DNA of 64,000 nucleotides from Adiantum capillus-veneris. Taxonomy: Eukaryota > Streptophyta > Polypodiopsida > Polypodiales > Pteridaceae. Shown one piece after another: positions 53,184-63,834 of the stretch. How positions within the stretch are numbered: position 1 is the stretch's first letter; each line of letters opens with the position of its first letter. The stretch covers positions 131,127,182 to 131,191,181 of the forward strand of contig CM043967.1 of NCBI GenBank assembly GCA_014529385.2, given 5' to 3'. The notes beneath the pieces are model-generated. The model was not told the origin of the DNA, made no database searches, and worked only from the letters and a program-made list of their open reading frames with translations. The translations under genes and the position numbers were made by a program.

Positions 53184-53185
53184 AC
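53124..53185. repeat. (CT)n(CA)n compound microsatellite
   Basis: CT to 53159, CA to 53185. Confidence 0.95.
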
Positions 53186-55052
53186 TGGATTGGTTGTTGC
53201 TCTTCCATCGCTTCACCAACAACACGAGCATCCGGTGAACAATTCTTATCGACCATCAGCAAAATGAATCTCATGTTTTCTTTGCTAACATCCACTTCTT
53301 AGGCATATGGCAACTTCAACAAACACACAGGTAGGCACTCATGCCTACTGAGAGCTGCATTGCATCTCATTCGTCATAGAATATAAAATGAATACTTTTG
53401 GAATGTATTTTTTGATAGGATGAGTTTTGAAATATGATACAACATAGTCCTTGGATTTGTAAACATGCCATGAAACTATGGTAATAATAAACATTTAACG
53501 TTATAGCTTTAACTTTTTGTGGAATAATGTGACATAAACCTATTCTTATGAAGGGAAAAATGATAGGCTGACGTATGTATTTATGTTTTTCCCCTAAAAT
53601 ATGGCTAAAATGAATAACTTGTTGGCAAAACTCTATCGAATTTAATCCATAAGCTGCTAGGTATTATCTTGGGAATGGCTTGCGATCAAACAGTTGGAAC
53701 ATGGGCTTGCGGTCCTTTTTTATAAAATACTGCTAAAACTAATAGAATACTCGTAAAATTTATTCAGATTTAATTGGCATGTGATTGTAAGATGAAACTT
53801 GGCTTACTAGTGTAAGCATATGCAAGATGGAATTAAGGTAAAAGGAGGTGGCCTCAAGTTGGGCAATACTAAACAATAGCAATATATAATTTCTCATTAA
53901 GTATTATTTCAGATTTTACAGGTATACTATTTTGTGGTCTTGAATTAAGCTTGTAATCATTCTGTGATACACAATGTTTTAACTTAATAATCTGGCCAAA
54001 AGTCAATTATTACGAATCTTTGGCATACTGTACAAAACTAGTACTGGTCATACATTTGAATCATATCATGGTTTTTTTAAGGTAAAATATTGCTAAAACA
54101 AATAAAATGCTGGTAAAATTTCTTTAAGTAGTTAGCAAACTGCTTTTTCAATTCAATGTATCTTTTTACAAAAAGAAAACATAGTGTCCACATCATTATT
54201 CAAAAAGTAATTTTGGAAGGTAATTTTAGGAAGGGTTGACCATTCATTTATTGATATACCATATGTAAGCCAAAATTAAGGATGTTACTTCCTTGAACAA
54301 ATATGGAGCAATTACTTGCAAATAGGAATTTGTAATTGTTGCTTAACTTCAAAATGTCTCTATTTTACAAATAGACCATTACATGATCTTCTAGTGGATG
54401 TTGTCATTCTTCTGCATGTAAACTTGTATTTTGACTTTTAGCCAATATCTCATAAACAGGTGGTTTTCAGGGAAAAACTTTTTCAGAGCTCTTACAGTTA
54501 GAATACATTTACACACAGACCCACCTAAGCTAGCAGCTATCAACAAGGAACTAGCTTTAGAACGTGCCAATAGTCTTCTCATAGTTGATCATAACACAAC
54601 CAAAATTTGCCTAGAGAGGCCAAGAAAAATGTAATATACCCAAAATAATATTCATCATGTATACACTTTATTGTGCGAGGGGGTTTCTTTTTTGTGGGAT
54701 TGAAAACAATCACAAGCGATTGAGGTAGCCCTAGACCTATCTTCCCACAACGTTAGAATGTGTTCTAAAACATCTATCTTGTTGGATGGTGGTAGGTACA
54801 AACTTCAACCTTGTTCCATTGAAGGCCCATCGGCATGCCTGGTAAGTTAAAAAAATGTATCAAGTTTTTTATGAACACCAACCAATGTACTGTTTATTTT
54901 CTTTTTGTAAATGTATTGACCAACTACTATGTAGAACAATTAATTATATGATTTTTTCGACAGTTGAAATTGTTATGTCAGCCTTGATATTAAATTATAA
55001 ATACTTATCTATAAGTCTAAAATTGAGTATGGTTCAATATGAATGCAACTTA

Positions 55053-55398
55053 GGCCCCTGTCAGACGCGTGCGCCGGACAGGGCCCTAAAAGGACGATTT
55101 GGGCGCGTTCTCTGTCACACTAGGCGGACATTACATAAAGTTGTATTTTTTGACATGGTCAGACGTCCAATGAGCATAGCCCAGCTGGTACGACAACCCT
55201 GCTTCATGCGCGACTTTGTAGGTTCGACACCAACCAACGCACTTTGAACTGCTACTTTTGTGCACGTCCGCCATGAAGCGGTAATGGGCGAGGAGCTACT
55301 CCGGGTGATTTTGCATAGCAACGGACACACCCTTCAACAAATCATTTTTTGCCATCTCAGTCTCAGACACATCCGAGCGGACATGTGTGACGCGGGCC
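55053..55398. mobile_element. Tourist-like (PIF/Harbinger-type) MITE candidate
   Basis: Imperfect terminal inverted repeats of about 30 bp: the left end starts GGCCCCTGTCAGACGCG, and the right end, reverse-complemented, starts GGCCCGCGTCACACATG. The trinucleotide TTA flanks both sides (55050-55052 and 55399-55401), the usual target duplication for this superfamily. 346 bp, no coding capacity. Confidence 0.5.
55171..55235 (+). other. tRNA-like pol III promoter, SINE-head candidate
   Basis: An A-box-like TAGCCCAGCTGG (55178-55189) and a B-box GGTTCGACACC (55221-55231) lie 31 bp apart, the spacing of a tRNA gene. The stretch does not fold into a convincing tRNA, so it may be a decayed SINE head nested in the MITE. 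Confidence 0.35.
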
Positions 55399-55401
55399 TT
55401 A

Positions 55402-56323
55402 AATATACACACACACATTTACGTCTCTTTGGTTGCCTTTGGTGAGGTAACCACCATACTCTTTTTCAAATTTATAGGTACAAGTATCTATAATTTAATA
55501 CTATGGCATTATGGACTACAATTTGTTTATAGCACCTTAAATTTTTACTTTCATTATCCTTTGTTTTTGGGGGATGGATTCCATCCCTTGTGAAATTTGG
55601 CTATGATGGATCTTTTCCTACTTCCCCCTAGGTACACAATATGTCTTGTCTTGTTTAAAAGGGATTGACGGCTCGAATGACCGTCACCATTGATCCCATC
55701 CAAAAACCCCGTGTCAAATAGTGCGGAGGGTTGTGGGGTGACCACTGACTCCTTTGATTTAATTTCGTATGTGAGCTTAGAAGCACTGCACATGGTTACA
55801 CACACACACACACACCAAGTGCTATATTTTTCCAGCTTTACCATTGCAAACTCGGGCAATTCATGTGTCCTATTACCAACATAGTAAGCAGACATCATCT
55901 CTCTCTCTCTCTCTATCTCTCACACACACACACACACACACAGTACACACAAACGATGAACGTGGTCTGGCCATACAAGTAGAGAGAGAAGTAAAACAAA
56001 GATTCTCATGGCAGGCACCACTTCTCAGGTTGAAAACTTGTACTTAGGTATACATACAAGATGCACAGTGAGACTCAGAGGGATTTATTTTTTGGCCTAT
56101 TGACAATAAAACAAAAACATAATGATTTCTTAACAATTGGCTTAGGGATAACTTGTTCTTGAGTTTAGCCAAAAGAAAAGAAAGTTGGAGGGATATATTT
56201 TTTGGGCTATTGATTTTTATTTTTTTTTAAAAGATAAAAGATGAGGGGCCGGATCCCTCTTACAGACGCAATGAGATTATTACACAATGTGCAATTCTGC
56301 ACAATCGCTTCTGTTGCCTCGCA
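55402..56323. other. Non-coding stretch downstream of the F-box gene
   Basis: Contains (AC)n at 55796-55816, a TC/CA repeat at 55903-55941 and a TA-rich tract near 56215. No coding signal. Confidence 0.4.
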
Positions 56324-57685
56324 TTAGCAACCACTTAAGTTAGCAGAGGACCTCTTCCTTGACAGGATCTTGCTGAAGACAGGGCTTCCCCGCTCATTGT
56401 ATCCCTCTATGCACAAACTCTGTAGGTGTGGCAAGCTTTTGAAAAGCACCTCTATCCTTTCCATCTTCTCTTGCCCCAACTCCACTGCACTCGACCATAC
56501 AAACCGCACACACACATGCTCCAAGGATGCCTGCAATTCAGCACAATCAGAACCAAACACAATGCCGAATTCACCCTCCGGCACATTCACCATAGCCAGT
56601 TTTTTCACTTTAGCAGGCAAAATCGACCTGTACCCGTCGAAAAACCCCCCCATTTGTTCCCCCTCATCTATGTCAACTCTTGGATTGAACTCACACTTGA
56701 GCTTGAGAGATCCCATGGTGGTCAGATTGCGCAGGAATTCACCTGCATATTTCAAAGCTCCCCTTGCACTGAATGACATCGCCACAATGCTTAAATGTGG
56801 CAATTTCTCTGCAAAATCCCTCAGATTTTTCTGGTTATGTGCGGAATCACCTTGCAGTGCACACCATTTGGGTAGCGTAAATGCAGCTTGTTCCAAAAGG
56901 AGTGGCCCCTGTATATGCCGGTAGCTCTCTAAAGAGCCCTTGTCAAGTTCAAAGCTGGTGCTCAGAGACCTAAGTTGCTTACTGTTTTGTAAGAACCTTA
57001 ACTGAACATGCTTCATGTCCACCGCAGAGTTCTGGTACAGTGCTAAACCGCACGTATACCGCACCAAAGAGGGGCACTTTCTCTGTATTGATTGCAATGC
57101 CATAAACGGTTGCATTAGGTACCAATGTTGTCGGTACCCTCCTTTGCTCTTCGGCACTCGAAACACACCAAATTCGACATCAAGAATAAGCTCGCACATC
57201 GCGGGCTGTGTCGAAAGCATGCATTCGAGCAGAAAGCTGTGTGCCAAGACATCAACCGGGCGTGGTGCTGCAGCCACTGGGAACCAATCGGCATTCCCCG
57301 TGGCAAATTCGGTGTGCAAATCACGCATCAGATCATCATTACATCGATAGTTATCAAGAAATCGCTCAACAATCGCATGCAAAATGTTGGGAGAGGGCGA
57401 GGACTGATGATATAGATCACATCTGAAGTAGCATTTCACCAATTGAGAGCTTCCAAAGCGATGGATGATTTGCATACACAGATTTGGAGAGACTTTGTCA
57501 AAACAGCGCATGTCGAGGGCACGCCTCTCTCCATAGAAACATGCTGCCAGTCCTGCCATCTCTCTGCAACTGCATATCAAAGAGGGTAAGTCCTTGCATG
57601 GTAGAAGCTCTGCAATGTGCAGAATTGTCGACTGGGGCAAATCCAGGAGGCTAGTGGTGCTTGATTTCCGCAGAAATTTAGCCAT
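56324..57685 (-). CDS. F-box protein with C-terminal repeat region
   Basis: An intact, intronless frame of 453 residues and the best host gene in the window. Residues about 12-50 form an F-box: SLLDLPQSTILHIAELLPCKDLPSLICSCREMAGL, here cited as a family match (Leu-Pro start, the I-x-x-L-L core and the SL-x-x-C segment). F-box proteins dock to SKP1 in SCF ubiquitin ligases, and the C-terminal part selects the target. That part (about 200-440) has loosely spaced Leu-rich segments (LRFLQNSKQLRSLS, LPHLSIVAMSFSARG, LKLKCEFNP, LFKSLPHLQSLCIEGYN) like degenerate LRRs. The start is the first Met after an upstream CT-rich leader. No transmembrane segment or signal peptide. The substrate cannot be inferred. 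Confidence 0.8.
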   Translation of the reverse strand: MAKFLRKSSTTSLLDLPQSTILHIAELLPCKDLPSLICSCREMAGLAACFYGERRALDMRCFDKVSPNLCMQIIHRFGSSQLVKCYFRCDLYHQSSPSPNILHAIVERFLDNYRCNDDLMRDLHTEFATGNADWFPVAAAPRPVDVLAHSFLLECMLSTQPAMCELILDVEFGVFRVPKSKGGYRQHWYLMQPFMALQSIQRKCPSLVRYTCGLALYQNSAVDMKHVQLRFLQNSKQLRSLSTSFELDKGSLESYRHIQGPLLLEQAAFTLPKWCALQGDSAHNQKNLRDFAEKLPHLSIVAMSFSARGALKYAGEFLRNLTTMGSLKLKCEFNPRVDIDEGEQMGGFFDGYRSILPAKVKKLAMVNVPEGEFGIVFGSDCAELQASLEHVCVRFVWSSAVELGQEKMERIEVLFKSLPHLQSLCIEGYNERGSPVFSKILSRKRSSANLSGC

Positions 57686-57748
57686 GAGAGAGAGTAGATG
57701 GAGCAGGGTTGTGTGTCTGTGGATTGTGTTCGTGATCAGTGCGCGGGC

Positions 57749-57843
57749 AGAGAGAGAGAGAGAGAGAGAGAAGTGGTGAACTTGTGACGAACGGAGTGAG
57801 CAGGGCGGGCAAAATTGAACAACGGCTCTAAATAGAGCCGTTG
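57749..57843 (-). promoter_or_regulatory. Putative F-box gene promoter and 5' leader
   Basis: On the minus strand a TATA-like CTATTTAG (about 57834-57826) lies in the loop and stem of a hairpin with perfect 10-bp arms (57820-57843, CAACGGCTCT/AGAGCCGTTG). A (CT)n tract, read as (GA)n on the plus strand at 57749-57770, follows about 60 bp downstream and would lie in the 5' leader, about 65-85 bp before the ATG. Confidence 0.45.
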
Positions 57844-57959
57844 CAGGTGTTTGGCGCGAGCATTATTCCATATTGCAAAATTGCAAATGGAGATTCTCAC
57901 CCAAAGGCATAGGCCTAGTGGTGAACCGGCAGCGGAACATCGGAACATAGAACGGAAAC

Positions 57960-59143
57960 GGGCTTGAATTGCCGTTCCCTGTTATGGATACTCACTTCGG
58001 AATGAGAAGTTGGAATGGGAATGGGAAACGAAAGCCTGAAAATGGCCATTCCCTGTAACTATGCCCACAGGGCTTAAACACATGTCGGACATGAATGCCA
58101 CTTACTCACTGGCAAACTATCATTGTAGTGGTAATTGGTTCATCACCAACATAAGAAGTCTTTAGCGACGGTTTCTAGACATATAAATTGTGCATATTTG
58201 CGTGTTGAGCAACCTCGACAAAGACTAGGTGTGAAGACGAACCATTTAGTAGATCCAGACTCCAACGCTATGCTAGTAGAATGTATGCATCTTCCCTTTG
58301 GGAGCGTGCTAGTATACAACATCCAAATGCATGCACATGCCACACCTCCAATTGGCCAACCAAGTGTATGTTGCCATCCCTTAAAATCCTTTTTGGAGGG
58401 CTAGCAATGAGGAGCAAACCGGGATTGGTCATTGTTTTTTTTTAATATACATAGAAGGCTTCCCACCAATAGGAGAATATGAGACATTGCTCTCTTCTCT
58501 TCTTGACATGGAATGGGCAACTTTGTTGCTTACATCACGCAGATATGTTTAAATTTACTACCCTACGAGGAAGGACCAATTCCCCTCTTACATCTATTTT
58601 CTTTAGTAAGGCGTGATCACCTCACTTGGCTTTCGCCTTCTCTGCTTTGTATGGAAAGTTTGGAACTGACATGAGCTAAGACTCGAAACCATCTAGGCCT
58701 CTTATGGAAGCTAAACCATTCTCTGAGTAGATTCAATGTGGTGGTCCACTATGGACATCCCTCAGGTGGAGAAAGGCTCATCAACACTCATTAAGAATAG
58801 AAGTTGCAAGATTCAAGGCAAAATTGGCACTTAAAGCTAGGTCTAGTCCATTGCAGCCCTCCTCTGCAAGTTCTAATGTTGCTCGATGCAATTGAACAAA
58901 CTCAAGCGACCTCACCTATTGCTTCAATACCCGTTCTGACTATCAAAGTCGACGATACGGAAGTGTAGAGTTAGAGAGAGAATGCACGAGAGAGAGATTG
59001 CTTTGAGCCTACTAACTTGGCAATGAATTGGATAATTATACATTGGGGACATAGGTTCTTTTATATACTAACTAGGGGTCCTTAAACCTACCTCAAGAAA
59101 TTGCCCCACCTAAAATCATGTAAAATAAATAAAATAATTTTTT
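57960..59143. other. Non-coding stretch
   Basis: No recognised gene. 57930-58060 is built of GGAACGG/GGAATGGG-like units. The frame at 58135-58404 shows no motif. Confidence 0.4.
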
Positions 59144-59361
59144 GGGTGGGCACTTCCTTAGCTCGGTCTAAGTTATTGGTGTGAGACATCTCCTAGTTGT
59201 AGAATCCTACATGGCAAATAAGTGCATATGTGGCATGTTATACCAAATATTATGTGCACCGTCATCCTCTATTCCAACCTCATAAATAAAGCCCATGCTC
59301 TACATATCCTATCCTATCCTAATGTTATATTTCTTTTGTAACTTAAGTCACTTATCATACG

Positions 59362-59364
<3 letters not shown>

Positions 59365-59419
<55 letters not shown>
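59365..59419. repeat. (TC)n microsatellite in the left LTR only
   Basis: About 27 TC units. The corresponding place in the right repeat (near 61575) has just CTTTTCTCTC. Confidence 0.95.
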
Positions 59420-59420
<1 letters not shown>

Positions 59421-59834
59421 ATCGTGTAAGCTATGTCTGCCTACATATGTAAGCCACCTTGAATACACACAAATATTCCTAACAACTGCCTCTAGCTTAA
59501 AGATCCTACAAGCATCACAAACAATCCCCTCTTGCACAAGTGTTGGTGATTACACAGAGCCTAAGGGGATCACTAACCCAACACTATGTATACTATTTAA
59601 ACTCATCACCAAAATCTATATACCACGAGCATTTAAGGACTATTTATAAAACTCCTTAGCTATGATTTTTAACAAATAGAAGGGACCCTTTTCCTGTTCA
59701 ATTTGTTTTAAAAAAAAATTCAAGATCATTTTTCAACACCCTTTTGTATATGAAAATGTGAAAAATATAGAATAAAATAATCTCTTTACTATTGAACCCA
59801 CGTGATAGCCATTGTTTTATTGTAGTGACCCTCT

Positions 59835-59835
59835 C

Positions 59836-59866
<31 letters not shown>

Positions 59867-59876
59867 ACACACACAC
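59835..59876. repeat. Poly-C run followed by (CA)n
   Basis: About 17 C, then about 12 CA units. Confidence 0.95.
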
Positions 59877-60409
59877 GAGCACATAGCAATAGGAGCTAAT
59901 TAAGAGCACTGATTGCCTCACTTAATTGAGGAAAATCACATGCTTTGCTTCAAATTACTTCAATCAAACTTTGGTGTGGATGCTCTCAACACACTAGGGA
60001 AACCCTTCTGAAGATCAACACTCCATGCCATTGGACTACTTTTGATGCTCCATAGTTTCTCGTTATCACCTAGGTTGTGCCATTTTATTTGTTTTTTCGT
60101 CTTTGATTTTTCCCTTTCAAATTGTAATTAACACCTTTTAAAAGGTTTCAAGCCAAATCAATGTAAGTAGAGACTTGTGGTGAATCAAAGCCTTTAAGAG
60201 AACATTGAATTGCAGCCAAACCTCCAAATTGTTCATGGCGGATTGTTTTTTAATGACTGTTGTGAAGATTAGCTTCACATTTGGCTCCATTTTACCTTGT
60301 TCACGCATTTGTGCACTCACACAATTTCTTGTAAAGAGGCAGACACTAACCTTGGGACATCGTCAAAGTGTTAATACCCCTCTACCACTTGCACTATGGG
60401 AGAAGAGGG

Positions 60410-61270
60410 AATTGAAAAATTCAACGGTGAGGGTTTCCACACCTAACATACCAAACTGCAAGGTTACCTCATGCGCAAACAATTATGGTATGTAGTCAAA
60501 CCACAGACAATTGACTCACCATCCACATTTGAAAGCACACTCACTAGAGCCTAGGTTGCACAAATTCAAGCCAATGACAAACAAGCTCTTTGCATGATTA
60601 TCACTCCACTACACCATGATTATGTATCTTTCACTGATAATTACACTACGACGATCCAAGCATGGACCATTAGAGAGGAGAATTTTGGTGCCAAACAAAA
60701 ATGACCAAAATAAGTCTTAAAAGAACCTCTGCAAGCAAAACTAACAATGAATCAAGGGGAGGATATTTCAAGCTTTGTGAATAGGTTAATGAGTCTCATC
60801 ACTTAATTCAAAAGTCAAATTCTCAAGGAAGATAAGGTTGTTGTGCTCTTAAGTGTTGTTCTCAAATTTTTTGACAATATTGTCACCATGCTATAACAAA
60901 AAGATCCCACACCCACTTTGCAACATGAGAATCAATGCATTAATTGAAGAGGAAAAGAAGCAAGCAAAGAAGACCTCAACGAGTGGAGGGGCTTTCATTG
61001 CATCATCATCTAGGACCTCATCTTCATCAACAAGGACGAATAACAAAAGGTGCTATGAGCCCAATAAATTTGGCCATTTTTCTAAAGATTGCTACAAAAT
61101 TAAATTCTATAGCAAATGCGGCAGCAAAAGGTCATTCACCAACAAACTGAAGACGAAGATCAAGAGGAGGAGAACTATCTCCATGTTTATAACGCCCCTG
61201 ATTACTATTGTGAGTATATAGATATGGATGGTCCTCCACCTTCTTTGTTTGAAGATAGGATTCTTTACTC
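60410..61270 (+). pseudogene. Copia Gag of the gag-only element
   Basis: The frame beginning about 60410 reads a Copia gag: KLQGYLMRKQLWYVVKPQTI, QALCMIITPLHHDYVSFTDN, IQAWTIREENFGAKQK, then NQGEDISSFVNRLMSLI. It has several stops. After a frameshift near 60905 the frame 60853-61221 continues with ALIEEEKKQAKK and a Ser/Thr-rich part. A knuckle reads CYEPNKFGHFSKDC, where the second Cys has become Pro. After a further frameshift it ends in EENYLHVYNAPDYYCEY and DGPPPSLFEDRILYSG. Confidence 0.65.
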
Positions 61271-61619
61271 TGGGTGATACCAAATTTGTTGAGACTCTTT
61301 TCTTTTAGTCTGTGTGACTACTAGCATGTGTGGTTTTGAGTCTTTATCCAACTTGCTTCAATACAGTCCGATCATTGGGTGGGCACATCTTTAGTTTGGT
61401 TTAAGTTATTAGTGTCTCCTAGTTGTAGAATCCTATGTGGCAATTATCGTAGATATTATGTGCACCATCATCCTCTATTTCAACCTTATAAATAAAGCCT
61501 ATGATGTAGATATCATATCCTATGCTAATGCATTATTTTGCTTTTGTATCTTGAGTCACTTAATCAGCCGTGTACTTTTCTCTCATTGCTAACATAAATA
61601 CACTACAAGAGGTTGTGTG

Positions 61620-61890
61620 CTCTTGTGACGCTCTTAGCGACGGAAATACACTGGGTTTTTATAACCCCCGGCGTCGCTATAACCGTCGCTAAAAGCGTCG
61701 CTACGAGAGCGTCGCTATCTGCGTCGCTATAGGCGTCGCTATAGCCGTCGCTATAGGCGTCGCTATATAGCGACGCTCATAGCGACGCCTATAGTGACGC
61801 AGATAGCGACGCTCTCACAGAAGAGTATAGCGACGCATATAGCGACGCTACAGAGCCATAAATAGCGACGCTTATAGCGACGCCTAAGAG
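61620..61890. repeat. CACTA subterminal repeat array with large hairpin
   Basis: About 17 copies of GCGTCGCTA or its complement TAGCGACGC. The copies on the left face one way and those right of 61767 face the other. The centre 61757-61776 is a perfect 20-bp palindrome. 61705-61816 can fold into a long hairpin whose outer about 38-bp arms differ at one position. Such arrays are the binding sites of the TNPA-type protein in En/Spm. Confidence 0.8.
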
Positions 61891-62248
61891 AATATTTTTT
61901 TGGTAGCAGGGCATTGAATGCCCTGCCACCCATCAACCATATTGTACTTGATTCACTTTTTAAAAAAAGTGTAAAGGTAAATAATAGACCCAAAATAGTC
62001 ACCCACAAGACGCATTGTTTGCAAAATTGACAATTGTACACATCATAGACAAACTGAATTGATTGGCAAATGTAATAATGACAATTGTACAACATCATAG
62101 GCATAAAGAATTGATTGGCAAAAGGAATTGCGGTGACAAATGTAATAATATACATGGTTCAAAAAGACGTATAAAATCCGTCTCATGATACATAAGCTAT
62201 GAGAAACCCTAAACTAATGCTATCTAGCTACGGCTAAACTGACGTCGT

Positions 62249-63562
62249 CTAATCAGACGTCTCATCGCGTCCAAGCGGCGTATCTGTCGGATTCTGCAAA
62301 AAAAGACAATAAGACAGTTTTCAGTAAATATAAACATATAACGACATTTATAAAACAATACAAAAAATAAAAAAGAGTAAACCCTAATACTAACCATGCC
62401 GCCGCGAGAACTGAGAATGTCCATCAGGGCGTTTAAGCCCTTCCTGCCTGCGTACTCGCGCTCGTACGGTGTGGGATCACGTCCTGTCATCGACCACTGT
62501 CAAAACATACAAAGATTTCATTATGTTAGAACTAAAAAACTCATAAACCCTAAACTATCGAACATGCATAAAGAGCAATGTGAAAAGACTTACAAAATCG
62601 GCCTCAAATGATGCCCATCCACCGCTCCCCAAGTGGTGCGAGCTCCCTGCCTCTACTCGCGCTCTGGCTGCATCCTTTTGTTGCTTCCACTTGTCGGGAT
62701 TCTCGCGCGCTGCTTTCTTCGCATTCTTCCAATCTTCTTTGGCCAGCCAATCTGGCCTATTCCACCCATTCTTGATTGCTTTTTGCACTTCGGAACGCTT
62801 GTGTTTGCAGTATTCGCGCATTCGAATCTTCATCAGGTCTTCATTGAAGCGCTGATCCCGTGTTGGAACGGGAAACTCATCATGAAGTATGCTGATGACT
62901 CTGTTTTTTAAATCACTTGGTACTTCACTCCATTTGTTTAGTATATAGTGTCTAAACAGCTGAGAGCAAAGACCACGCATGCGCGAGATCACCTTCTTGC
63001 CGTCATCATCCATGATGATGCCGCCGCTGATGTCGACGGAGTAAGGCAAGCCCTCTGGCCGGTGACGCGTGAACCTGGGTGTCCCGGCAGGGGTCTCTAG
63101 CGGCGTGTCGATGGGGGTACGGACGTCAGGTGTCTCCACCGGCGTCTGGGCCTCGAAGCGAGGAGTGTCGAGTGGGGTGGCTCCTGGCGGAGTAGGTAGA
63201 GGTGTGTAGCTTCTAGGAATAGTCAACCGTGCAAAACCTGGCGTAGATGGCGATGCTGTGGCTGGTGTGGGGGCGGGCAAAGAAGGGGAGGGTAAAGAGC
63301 CTCGTCGAACACGAGGCGGTGTGGAGGCATCGGTGGCGGAATCCCCACAACAACCGCCACCGCCACCACTAGAGCGCCGGTGTCTAGACGAGTGTGACGC
63401 TCGTCTCGTCGACGCCGAAGCTTCGGAGCGCGCCGAATGCTCCGAAAGAGAGGGAGATGCGGATGGTGTAGGAACGCGCGATGATGCGCCAGAGCGATGA
63501 CGCTCCACGTACCACTGTCTCTGCTGCGGTGACAAAGAAGAAAGAAACTCCTCATCATCCAT
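62249..63562 (-). CDS. CACTA TNPA-like protein (Transposase_24 type), three exons
   Basis: Proposed exons 63562-62594, 62496-62395 and 62293-62249, all phase 0, with GTAAGT/GTTAGT donors and CAG/GCAG acceptors, total 371 residues. Start MDDEEFLSSLSPQQRQWYVE. Residues about 25-190 are Ser/Arg- then Thr-Pro-rich (repeats such as TPVETPDVRTPIDTPLETP). Residues about 215-355 hold the conserved domain: FRHYILNKWSEVPSDLKN, ILHDEFPVPT, RMREYCKHKRSEVQKAI, WNRPDWLAKEDWKNAKKAARE, GSGGWASFEADF, and from exon 2 GRDPTPYEREY. In En/Spm elements such a protein binds the subterminal repeats, found here at 61620-61890 just 3' of the gene. It looks intact. A 3' splice site just before the ATG suggests an upstream non-coding exon. 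Confidence 0.7.
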
Positions 63563-63834
63563 ACCTGCATTAAACACACGAATATTTAAACTTAATATTG
63601 AATGAATAGAGTAGACAATGACGCAAAGACCATTAAATACAATGACGTAATGACGCATATAAATACAATGACGCAATGAATCGAGTGGTAGAAGAGGCAA
63701 GTCGAAAACTCAGAATTTTCAATCAAAAGATGTGAGCGCGAGTAGAAAAGAGCGTTACACACCATGGAAGCTACTTAGAGAGCTAGAGCTTTTACAGCAC
63801 AGAGCAAAATTGTTCAAATACAATATTTGTGGCT

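Larger units (their letters stand above)
51361..55049. other. AT-rich intergenic DNA with microsatellites
   Basis: No gene recognised. Microsatellites are (CT)n(CA)n 51762-51845, (TA)n 52327-52344, (CT)n 52931-52963 and (CT)n(CA)n 53124-53185, the last preceded by ATTTC pentamers. A segment at about 52062-52115 recurs, diverged, at 55733-55795. Confidence 0.5.
59144..61593 (+). mobile_element. Gag-only Copia derivative with LTR-like direct repeats
   Basis: Direct repeats at about 59144-59484 and 61375-61593 share TGGGTGGGCAC at the start, then a block with AGTTGTAGAATCCTA, CCTATAAATAAAGCC-like TATA words and ...CTAACA at the end. The interior holds a Copia gag and no pol. A primer site and a polypurine tract were not found and no target duplication is clear, so the ends are approximate. 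It resembles TR-GAG type non-autonomous elements. Confidence 0.55.

Noticed and set aside
55171-55242. Functional tRNA gene
   Set aside because: The A and B boxes are present, but the acceptor, D and anticodon stems do not pair convincingly.
56370-56924. Plus-strand frames across the F-box gene
   Set aside because: They are antisense shadows of the intact minus-strand gene at 56324-57685.
58135-58404. Small gene of 89 codons
   Set aside because: No motif, no promoter context and no neighbour in support. Kept as non-coding.
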